64,000 bases of DNA from Mycobacterium spongiae (GTDB lineage Bacteria > Actinomycetota > Actinomycetes > Mycobacteriales > Mycobacteriaceae): contig NZ_CP046600.1 of assembly GCF_018278905.1 (NCBI RefSeq), positions 4,650,001-4,714,000 on the forward strand, in the 5' to 3' direction. Below, in pieces: positions 56,256 through 64,000 of this stretch. The notes below the pieces were generated by a model. It saw only the letters and a list, made by a program, of their open reading frames with translations. It was not told where the DNA came from and made no database searches. How positions within the stretch are numbered: the stretch's first letter is position 1; each line of letters opens with the position of its first letter. Position numbers and translations under genes: made by a program.

Positions 56256-57516
56256 TCAGACCGCCCGCGTCGATCGTGTCCTCGACGCATCCGCGGACGG
56301 TGACGTGTAAAGCACGGAGATGACGGTCTTGATCTTGGGTGTGCTCTTGCTGACGGCGAAGGTGGGCAGCTGGGCGGTGTGGGCCGCTATCTGGTGCCGG
56401 ATGGCGGCGGGGTTAATGCGGGCGCAGGTGTCAGCCGGGATCGTCTTGTCCTCATCGGTGACGTTCTGGTGGGCTTCGGCGCGACGGTGCGGGTTTGCGG
56501 TGTCATATTCCTTGCTGACCTTGGCGCCGACACGAACTTTGGACATCAGCTATTGCTGAGGAGCAAATAGTTGACCAGCGTCGTCTGCAATGCCCAGATC
56601 TTGTTGAGCAGCAGTAGTTCTGTTTCGTTGTCGTAGCGACGGTAGCCGCCCACGGTGTGCACGATGGCCCAGTTCCTGTGTTCGACGTGGCTGCCGTCGT
56701 TGCTGTTACCCCGCTGCAAACGGATGAGGGTGATCTGGCGTTGCTCACACCAGATGAGCAGCTGGTGGTCGAGGAATTTCGATCCGCTGCCGGCGTCGAT
56801 GCCAAGTACCGAGAACGGCATCGAGCGAGCGAGGTCATCCAGGGCAGCAAGTACCGACGTGTGGGTCTTATTAGCCAGGCTGCGGTTCTCCGTCCAGCCG
56901 GTGGAGATATCGGTGACGATCAGGGTCCAGGCGTGCTTGCCGCCGGGGTTACCGCCGTCGTGGGCGACTTGGTCGAGCTCGACCAACCCGGGCACCGCCG
57001 CGTCCCACTCGGCCCAGATCCGAGCCGGGGTCAGCCTCTCCCGCGGCGATCCCGGCGTGGTGGGCCAGCGAACCCGGAACTCGCTCATGTTGCGTTGGCC
57101 GGCCAGGCGCCGGTCGATGGTTGCTGCCGACATGCCGGCCAATAGTGTCGCGGTGCGATCGTCGATGTCCAACTCGCCGAACGCTTGTAGGATCGGCACC
57201 AGCTCGGGCAGGATCGGGGCGAGTCCCTTGCCCGCCTGCCTGCCCAACACCTCCCAGCAGAAGCTCAGTGCCGCGATCAGCTTTGGCCCGTATTTTGGGG
57301 GGCGCATGGCGCGGTATTGACGACGCTTGGCCGCAACGCGTTTCGCAGCGCCTTGCGGGCATGGTCACGATGCCATCCGGTGAGTGCACACAACTCATCG
57401 AGGATCTTCTGCTTGGCCGCCTTTGGCCGCACTCGGCAACAGCTCAGCGCAGCCTTCGCGCTTGCCGAAGTTGGCATCCTCCCAGTCGTCGAGTGGGCCG
57501 CGCCCTTGGGGCTCAT
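56256..57516 (-). pseudogene. Broken insertion-sequence transposase (integrase-core type)
   Basis: Three pieces of one transposase lie in different frames. The N-terminal part (57516 down to about 57310) has KILDELCALTGWHRDHARKALRNAL, a DNA-binding segment. The middle part (57307-56546) carries the catalytic region with VELDQVAHDGG, then TLIVTDISTGWTENR, and VLGIDAGSGSKFLDHQL. The C-terminal part (56546-56256) starts SKVRVGAKVSKEYDT. A frameshift lies at a six-C tract near 57299-57304 (minus strand), a second shift near 56555-56570, and an in-frame TAG at 56550-56552. It is therefore inactive unless frameshifting occurs. Terminal inverted repeats were not located. The first ATG (57516) overlaps the stop of the neighbouring PPE gene. 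Confidence 0.85.
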
Positions 57517-60500
57517 CCCGACGTCGGCCATGGTCCGGTGCCGGTGGTCAGCAGGCCCGCGAGGCCCTGGCCAATGTTGCCGAATCCGGAGTTGAAGGCC
57601 GCCGTGATCAGGCCAAGTGTGCCAGTGTTGGACACACCCGACAGGCCCGCTCCGCGATTGAGAATGCCGGAGAGTTCGGTGCCGAAGTTGGCGAAGCCCG
57701 AGGCGGATCCGAGCGTCGGATCTGAGATGGCATTGAGCCAGCCCGACATGGCCGAGCCGGCGTTGGAGAAGCCCGAGCCGCCGCCACCGCCGGTGTTGAA
57801 GAAGCCCGACGACGGCGCGGCGGTTGTGTTGCCGAAGCCCGGGGTTCCGCCGAACCCGGCGATCGGGATGTTGATGGCGCCGATGCTGGAATTGGCGTTC
57901 ACGTTCAGCGGGATGCGGTCGAAGACAATCGACGGCAGGTCGAAGGCCGGGATGCCACCCGACAACCCGAGGCCCAGCGGCAGCTCGGGAAGCAGCGAGC
58001 CACCTTGGATGGTGAAGCCCAGAGTGCTCAGCGACACCGGCAGGCCGATGTTGATGGGGCCAGTTGGGAAGGTGAGTCCGGGCAGGTGGAACGTTGCGGT
58101 GGGGTAGGGCAACCATGCCACACTGAATCCCTGGAGCACCGACACGCTTCCTCCGGGGCTGCCCGCAATCGGGTACGCGGCGAGAGAGGCAATCAAGCTG
58201 CTGGCAATCACCATCGGCGAGCTGCTGCCGGACGTCATGGTGATATCCGAAACGCTGGGGAACAGCCCGAATCCGGGGATGGTGAGCGTCACGGGGTCGA
58301 TGGTGGCGGTGCCAATGTCGACGGTGGGGGTGAGGCTCAGGCTGATGGTGGGGATGGGGATCTCCGGGATGACCACGGGACCGACGCCGCCGAGTGCGAT
58401 GAAGCCCAGCGGAATCGACGGGATATGGATGGTCGGCAGCACGGTGATCGGGCCCAACCCGCCGGTGACCTCACCACCCACGGCGGGGAATTGGGGAATG
58501 GTGTATCCGAGTTCGAAGCCGGCCAGGCCTTGGAAGTTGCCCCGCCACAGCGTGCCGTTACTGTAGTTGCCCGCGATGAACGCGCCGGTGTTGACACTGC
58601 CAGAGTTGGCCACTCCGGTGTTGGCGTGGCCGGTGTTCAACCAGCCGGTGTTGATGCTGCCCGGGTTGACATCACCGGTGTTGGTGTCCCCGACATTGAA
58701 ACTGCCCGTGTTGTAACTACCGGGATTGGCCACACCCGTGTTGAAACTCCCAGCGTTGAACAACCCAGTCGAGGCGACACCGGAGTTGCCGATCCCGGTG
58801 TTGAAGTCGCCCGAGTTTCCAACACCGAAATTGCCGGTGCCGGTGTTGAAGAACCCGACATTGCCGGTACCGGAATTGAACAACCCGACATTGCCACTAC
58901 CGGAGTTCCAGCCCCCGAACCCAACCCGGTTATCCCCAACCAACCCAATCCCGATATTGCCGTTGCCGGAATTACCGAACCCAACATTGCCCACACCCAG
59001 GTTCGCGAAACCGTAGTTGTCGCTACCGGCGTTGCCCCACCCGACATTGCCCCCCACCACACCGGCCCGCAGACCCGAATTGCCGAACCCGATGTTGCCG
59101 GCACCGATGTTGCCGAACCCGACGTTGCCACCACCGACATTGCCCAACCCCAGGTTGTGGTCGCCGAGATTGGCCGCACCCAGGTTGACATCCCCGACAT
59201 TGCCCAACCCCAGATTGAGGTCGCCGACGTTGGCCAATCCGAGGCTAGCGATCAGGGTCCGGTTCACCGCAGTGCCCGCCGCGAACACCCCCGACAGCTG
59301 CTGGCCGATGCCGCCCACACCGGAGAGCACCGCCGGGGTGCCCACAGGCACGGTGGCGGTGTTGTACAGCCCCGAGATCCCCGAGCCGACGTTGAGCACA
59401 CCCGAACCCAGCGTGGCGGCATTGAGCACACCCGAACCCGCACCCACCAACGCGTCATGGGCCTGGTTCCACACGCCCGACATGCCCGCACCGACATTGC
59501 CGAAACCCGATCCCCCACCCGCACCGGAGTTGAAGAACCCCGACGACGGAGTCGATGTCGCGTTGCCAAAGCCCGGAGTCGCCGGAATATCGATCAACGG
59601 GATGCTGCTCGGGATCACATACAACGTGCCGTCGACGTTGGCCGGGATCTTCGGGAACACGATGGCTGGGACGCCAACGCCGCCGCCGAAAGCGGTCACA
59701 TCCAGGTTCAACAACGAGTTTCCGGGGAACGTCAGACCACCCGGGAAAATCGTGGCCGCGTCGATGATGCCGGGCACACCGAAGCCCGCGGAAATCTGAT
59801 GAACACTGAGCGCCGGAGTGTCGAAGCCGTCGGTAAACGCACCGAGTGTGGCATGGATTGGTCCGGTCGTGCTGAGCATTGTGAGACCTGACTCGATATT
59901 TCCGAACGGAGGTGCGCCTATACCCGGAAAGAATGCCGCGCCGACACCGATCCAATCCGGTACCAGGCCGAAGATTCCTCCGGGGCGCGTATTCCACACG
60001 AGGATCGGCTCCATCGCCGAGGTCGACCCAACCGACGCGTCCAGACTTAGGGAAATCAGCCTATTGAACGTAATTTCCGGAATGTGGACGGACGCGACGG
60101 AGACGGGACCGAAGCTCACCCTTCCGGTGATGTCCGGGCTGATGGCGGGGATGTCGATTTGCGGGATGGTGAACGAGCCCAGCTCGACGCTACCGCCCAG
60201 GTGGGTGTTGACCGCCGGAATTGGGATGGGCGGGATGACCACCGGGCCGAAGTTGGCGGCTCCGTCCATGTCCAGGAGGGGAATCCTGGGCACGTCGAAT
60301 TCGGCGGACAGGCCGAACAGGCCCTGGTAGTCGCCGCGCCACAGGATGCCGTTGCTGGCGTTGCCCGACAAGAACGCCCCGGTGCCCAACGAGCCGGTAT
60401 TGAGCATGCCGGTGTTGGCGTGGCCGGTGTTCAACCAGCCGGTGTTGATACTGCCCGGGTTGACGTCGCCGGTGTTGGTGTCCCCGACATTGAAACTGCC

Positions 60501-63500
60501 CGTGTTGTAACTACCGGGATTGGCCACACCCGTGTTGAAACTCCCAGCGTTGAACAACCCAGTCGAGGCGACACCGGAGTTGCCGATCCCGGTGTTGAAG
60601 TCGCCCGAGTTTCCAACACCGAAATTGCCGGTGCCGGTGTTGAAGAACCCGACATTGCCGGTACCGGAATTGAACAACCCGACATTGCCACTACCGGAGT
60701 TCCAGCCCCCGAACCCAACCCGGTTATCCCCAACCAACCCAATCCCGATATTGCCGTTGCCGGAATTACCGAACCCAACATTGCCCACACCCAGGTTCGC
60801 GAAACCGTAGTTGTCGCTACCGGCGTTGCCCCACCCGACATTGCCCAGGCCCACCACACCGGCCCGCAGACCCGAATTGCCGAACCCGATGTTGCCGGCA
60901 CCGATGTTGCCGAACCCGACGTTGCCACCACCGACATTGCCCAACCCCAGGTTGTGGTCGCCGAGATTGGCCGCACCCAGGTTGACATCCCCGACATTGC
61001 CCAACCCCAGATTGAGGTCGCCGACGTTGGCCAATCCGAGGCTAGCGATCAGGGTCCGGTTCACCGCAGTGCCCGCCGCGAACACCCCCGACAGCTGCTG
61101 GCCGATGCCGCCCACACCGGAGAGCACCGCCGGGGTGCCCACAGGCACGGTGGCGGTGTTGTACAGCCCCGAGATCCCCGAGCCGACGTTGAGCACACCC
61201 GAACCCAGCGTGGCGGCATTGAGCACACCCGAACCCGCACCCACCAACGCGTCATGGGCCTGGTTCCACACGCCCGACATGCCCGCACCGACATTGCCGA
61301 AACCCGATCCCCCACCCGCACCGGAGTTGAAGAACCCCGACGACGGAGTCGATGTCGCGTTGCCAAAGCCCGGAGTCGCCGGAATATCGATCAACGGGAT
61401 GCTGATGTCGGGCACCGTGATGTTCAGGGCGGTGTTCAGCGGCAATGGGTCGATCGTCAAACCGCCCGGGAAAATCGTGATCGGATCCAGCACGCCCGAC
61501 ACATCGATCGTCAATGGAATCGGGTTTTGCGGAATCGACAGCCCACCTGGGAACAACGTAAATCCCGGCCACCCACCGGAAACGTCAATAGTCAACGGAA
61601 TACTCGAGGTAGCGATCTCCGGGATAGCGATTTCCGGGAGAGAAATCACCAGGCTACCGGTGCTTGCAAGAGTGGGACCGGAATGGATGGTGATGCCCTT
61701 GGTGGGTGCGCTCGGCTCGGTTAGGACTGCGATGCTAGTACCGATGACAAACTGCGTGCGGAGGGCAGTCAAAGTGATGAGGGGAAGCGTCAGCGTTGAT
61801 GGGGGTCCGGGTTCACTGTCGAGGGGGATCGTAATGTCTTGGGCGGCAATCGTGGTGGCCGGGAATAACACGATGGGGTCGATCACGATCGATTCGTTGA
61901 TGTCCAGACCTATCGGGAGAACATCGATCTGCGGGATGGCGAACGGCGCGATCTCGATGAGTTCGTTAATGTCGAACAGCGAGATACCGGCGATATCGAT
62001 CTGATCGATGACGATCGGGCCGAAGTTGAACGTTTCGTCGAAGTCCACCAGCGTGCTGCCGTCGATCTCGATGCTGTAGGAGAAGGCCGGCACGCCGTGG
62101 AAGTCACCCGTCCACAGCGCCCCGTTGTTGAAATTGCCGGAATTGAACGCACCGGTGTTGAGATCACCGGTGTTGAACCAGCCGGTGTTGACATCACCGG
62201 TGTTGAACCAGCCGGTGTTGACATCGCCGGGGTTGAAGTCACCGGTGTTGAAGCTGCCCACGTTGCCGCTGCCCGTGTTGTAGCCACCGGCGTTGGCCAC
62301 ACCGGTGCTGAAACTGCCAACGTTGAATAGTCCGGTCGAGGCTGTCCCAGAGTTTCCGATGCCGGTGTTGTAGTCCCCCGAATTCCCAATCCCCCAGTTG
62401 CCGGTGCCGGTGTTGAAGAAGCCGATGTTGCCGGTCCCGGAGTTGAACAACCCGACATTGGCCGTCCCGGAGTTCCAGCCCCCGAACCCGACTAGGTTGT
62501 CCCCGACCAGCCCGATACCGATATTGCCGGTGCCGGTGTTGGCCAAGCCGATGTTGCCCACACCCAGGTTCGCGAAACCATAGTTGTCGCTGCCGGCATT
62601 ACCCCACCCGATGTTGCCCAGACCCACCAAATCGGCCCGCAGACCAGAGTTGCCGAATCCGACGTTGCCGTCGCCGAGGTTGCCGAACCCGACGTTGCCG
62701 TTCCCGAGGTTGCCGAAGCCGAGGTTGTTTCCACCATTGTTGCCGCCCCCGAGATTGCCGTGCCCGACATTGCCCGCGCCCACGTTGAACTCGCCGATGT
62801 TGCCGAAGCCGAGGTTGATCCCGCCGAGGTTGCCCAAATCGAACAGGTTCTGGATGTTCAGGTGCCAGAGCTCGGCAAGCGCCACGTCGATGATGCTGGG
62901 GTCGCCGGAGCCACCGCCGCCGCTATCGCCGGAGGGGCTGTCCAGCATTGCGCTTAGCCCGTCGAGGGACAAACCCGAGAGGTGATCACCCAGGTTGCCC
63001 AGACCCGAGATCAGCGCCGGCGTCCCAACGTCGAGCGTGCTCACGTTGAACGACCCGGAAATGCCGGTGCCCGAGTTCAGCACACCCGAGGCCAGCGTGC
63101 CGGCGTTGCCCAGACCCGACAACACCCCGAGTACCGAGGCCTCGGCGGCTTGGTTGAACCAGCCCGATACGCCCGCACCGATGTTGCCGATGCCCGATCC
63201 GCCGCCAGCGCCGGAGTTGAAGAAGCCCGACGACGCCAGCTCGGTCGAGTTCCCAAAGCCCGGTACCGCCGGGATGTCGAGGATCGAGATGTCGATGGGA
63301 CCGGCGCCCGTGAGAAGGTCGAAATCCAGCGGGATCGGGTCAAGCGTGACACCCGGCACAGTGACCGCGGGAATATCCACCGACACATCAATCGGCAAGA
63401 CCTCGCTCATCGATATCCCCTCGATGAGCGAGGCGGGGATATTCATTGGCGAAATCGCTATAGGAATCGACTCGCTGATCGAGATTGCGTCCAGACCAAT

Positions 63501-64000
63501 ACGATCCACGCCGAATAGTAGCGGCTCATTGAAGGCGGAGACAATCGTAATCGGAGCGAGACCGATGGGCCCAATTATTCCCGATAACCCAACAATTGGA
63601 AGATCCACTCCATAAAGGAATGGGTCGAGAGAGATATTCGAGAGTGTGATTGTGGGACCACTCAGACCCCCATTGAATGGCAACGCGGACAGCAGGGTGG
63701 TGGCCGGGGCGGTGAAGTCGGCGTTGGCGGCACCGTCGATGCCGATGTGGATTGCCGGGATGGGGATGTCGGGCACCGCGAAGCCGTAATTCACTGCGCC
63801 GCCGATACCGAGGTGCAGCGGGGGAACGAGCTCGATATCGGGGATGACGATGGGAGGCACCCCACCGGTGACGGTGATCTGGATTGGGAACTCAGGAATC
63901 GAAATGCCCAACGACAGGCCGAACAGGCCCTGGTAGTCGCCGCGCCACAGGATGCCGTTGCTGGCGTTGCCCGACAAGAACGCCCCGGTGCCCAACGAGC
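57513..64000 (-). CDS. Second PPE-MPTR protein, C-terminal 2160 residues (cut by window edge)
   Basis: This frame is open to the end of the window, so the start and the PPE domain are missing here. It has the same supermodules as the giant PPE gene: pentapeptide repeats (FNTGxxNTG) joined by beta-rich segments. Its C-terminus reads [16 protein letters not shown], whereas the first gene ends [11 protein letters not shown] with a TGA at the Trp position. Recognisable unit boundaries fall near 58560, 60350, 62125 and 63955. Its modules match those of the first gene in the same order from the C-terminus. No frameshift is seen in the visible part. The role is unknown. Confidence 0.92.
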   Translation of the reverse strand, partial: SLGTGAFLSGNASNGILWRGDYQGLFGLSLGISIPEFPIQITVTGGVPPIVIPDIELVPPLHLGIGGAVNYGFAVPDIPIPAIHIGIDGAANADFTAPATTLLSALPFNGGLSGPTITLSNISLDPFLYGVDLPIVGLSGIIGPIGLAPITIVSAFNEPLLFGVDRIGLDAISISESIPIAISPMNIPASLIEGISMSEVLPIDVSVDIPAVTVPGVTLDPIPLDFDLLTGAGPIDISILDIPAVPGFGNSTELASSGFFNSGAGGGSGIGNIGAGVSGWFNQAAEASVLGVLSGLGNAGTLASGVLNSGTGISGSFNVSTLDVGTPALISGLGNLGDHLSGLSLDGLSAMLDSPSGDSGGGGSGDPSIIDVALAELWHLNIQNLFDLGNLGGINLGFGNIGEFNVGAGNVGHGNLGGGNNGGNNLGFGNLGNGNVGFGNLGDGNVGFGNSGLRADLVGLGNIGWGNAGSDNYGFANLGVGNIGLANTGTGNIGIGLVGDNLVGFGGWNSGTANVGLFNSGTGNIGFFNTGTGNWGIGNSGDYNTGIGNSGTASTGLFNVGSFSTGVANAGGYNTGSGNVGSFNTGDFNPGDVNTGWFNTGDVNTGWFNTGDLNTGAFNSGNFNNGALWTGDFHGVPAFSYSIEIDGSTLVDFDETFNFGPIVIDQIDIAGISLFDINELIEIAPFAIPQIDVLPIGLDINESIVIDPIVLFPATTIAAQDITIPLDSEPGPPSTLTLPLITLTALRTQFVIGTSIAVLTEPSAPTKGITIHSGPTLASTGSLVISLPEIAIPEIATSSIPLTIDVSGGWPGFTLFPGGLSIPQNPIPLTIDVSGVLDPITIFPGGLTIDPLPLNTALNITVPDISIPLIDIPATPGFGNATSTPSSGFFNSGAGGGSGFGNVGAGMSGVWNQAHDALVGAGSGVLNAATLGSGVLNVGSGISGLYNTATVPVGTPAVLSGVGGIGQQLSGVFAAGTAVNRTLIASLGLANVGDLNLGLGNVGDVNLGAANLGDHNLGLGNVGGGNVGFGNIGAGNIGFGNSGLRAGVVGLGNVGWGNAGSDNYGFANLGVGNVGFGNSGNGNIGIGLVGDNRVGFGGWNSGSGNVGLFNSGTGNVGFFNTGTGNFGVGNSGDFNTGIGNSGVASTGLFNAGSFNTGVANPGSYNTGSFNVGDTNTGDVNPGSINTGWLNTGHANTGMLNTGSLGTGAFLSGNASNGILWRGDYQGLFGLSAEFDVPRIPLLDMDGAANFGPVVIPPIPIPAVNTHLGGSVELGSFTIPQIDIPAISPDITGRVSFGPVSVASVHIPEITFNRLISLSLDASVGSTSAMEPILVWNTRPGGIFGLVPDWIGVGAAFFPGIGAPPFGNIESGLTMLSTTGPIHATLGAFTDGFDTPALSVHQISAGFGVPGIIDAATIFPGGLTFPGNSLLNLDVTAFGGGVGVPAIVFPKIPANVDGTLYVIPSSIPLIDIPATPGFGNATSTPSSGFFNSGAGGGSGFGNVGAGMSGVWNQAHDALVGAGSGVLNAATLGSGVLNVGSGISGLYNTATVPVGTPAVLSGVGGIGQQLSGVFAAGTAVNRTLIASLGLANVGDLNLGLGNVGDVNLGAANLGDHNLGLGNVGGGNVGFGNIGAGNIGFGNSGLRAGVVGGNVGWGNAGSDNYGFANLGVGNVGFGNSGNGNIGIGLVGDNRVGFGGWNSGSGNVGLFNSGTGNVGFFNTGTGNFGVGNSGDFNTGIGNSGVASTGLFNAGSFNTGVANPGSYNTGSFNVGDTNTGDVNPGSINTGWLNTGHANTGVANSGSVNTGAFIAGNYSNGTLWRGNFQGLAGFELGYTIPQFPAVGGEVTGGLGPITVLPTIHIPSIPLGFIALGGVGPVVIPEIPIPTISLSLTPTVDIGTATIDPVTLTIPGFGLFPSVSDITMTSGSSSPMVIASSLIASLAAYPIAGSPGGSVSVLQGFSVAWLPYPTATFHLPGLTFPTGPINIGLPVSLSTLGFTIQGGSLLPELPLGLGLSGGIPAFDLPSIVFDRIPLNVNANSSIGAINIPIAGFGGTPGFGNTTAAPSSGFFNTGGGGGSGFSNAGSAMSGWLNAISDPTLGSASGFANFGTELSGILNRGAGLSGVSNTGTLGLITAAFNSGFGNIGQGLAGLLTTGTGPWPTSG
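58679..59606 (-). repeat. Copy 1 of a ~930-bp near-identical repeat in the second PPE-MPTR gene
   Basis: This segment matches 60473-61403 almost base for base. The single difference I saw is a 3-bp deletion near 59048-59055 (TTGCCCCCCACC against TTGCCCAGGCCCACC), removing one Leu codon. Outside these limits the two supermodules diverge strongly. Confidence 0.85.
60473..61403 (-). repeat. Copy 2 of the ~930-bp near-identical repeat in the second PPE-MPTR gene
   Basis: Matching copy of 58679-59606, offset by 1794 bp, or 1797 bp after the 3-bp indel. Upstream and downstream of it the modules differ in sequence, so the identity is a local event and not simply the general repeat pattern. Confidence 0.85.

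Overview
The window is GC-rich chromosomal DNA from a slow-growing Mycobacterium. The support is a gene order (fadE10-cspB-yccF-like-moaA2-moaD2-rpfA-moaE2-mog-moaC2-xpb-fadB-fadA-dapC-far-kdc) that I recognise from M. tuberculosis Rv0873 down to Rv0853c, plus an mce operon, PE_PGRS and giant PPE-MPTR genes. The proteins resemble the tuberculosis versions closely but carry insertions and paralogues that I do not recall from that species, so a non-tuberculous slow grower (M. kansasii or M. marinum type) is likely. The species cannot be fixed from sequence reading alone.

Region 1 (1-10051) is a conserved core. It holds the fadE10 start, cspB, a YccF-type membrane protein, a molybdopterin set split into moaA2-moaD2 on + and Rv0863-like-moaC2-mog-moaE2 on -, the resuscitation factor rpfA behind a probable ydaO-type (c-di-AMP) riboswitch, and a helicase-associated protein next to xpb/ercc3. 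Region 2 (10147-13292) is a four-gene oxidoreductase cassette (ABM monooxygenase, LLM/F420 oxidoreductase, TetR regulator, FAD monooxygenase) with a palindromic divergent promoter. It sits between xpb and fadB, which I recall as neighbours in M. tuberculosis. Region 3 (13313-22390) returns to the core: the fadBA beta-oxidation pair, dapC, three SRPBCC proteins around the racemase far, and the alpha-keto-acid decarboxylase.

Region 4 (22441-39075) departs from the core order I remember. It has a duplicated-domain protein, an enoyl-CoA hydratase-like gene behind a near-perfect palindrome, an MmpS-like secreted protein, two Mce-associated proteins, and a complete yrbEAB-mceABCDEF lipid-import operon led by a CaiB/BaiF CoA-transferase. 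The CoA-transferase could activate or modify the imported substrate. The mce-associated genes converge on the operon instead of following mceF.

Region 5 (39099-64000) is repetitive and mobile. It contains a 3752-residue PPE-MPTR protein, a PE_PGRS protein with a 603-bp tandem array, a decayed insertion-sequence transposase, and a second PPE-MPTR gene that runs off the window. The two PPE genes are colinear module by module, so they appear to be copies of one ancestral gene. Internal repeats suggest continuing duplication and gene conversion. No rRNA, tRNA, CRISPR array or origin was seen.
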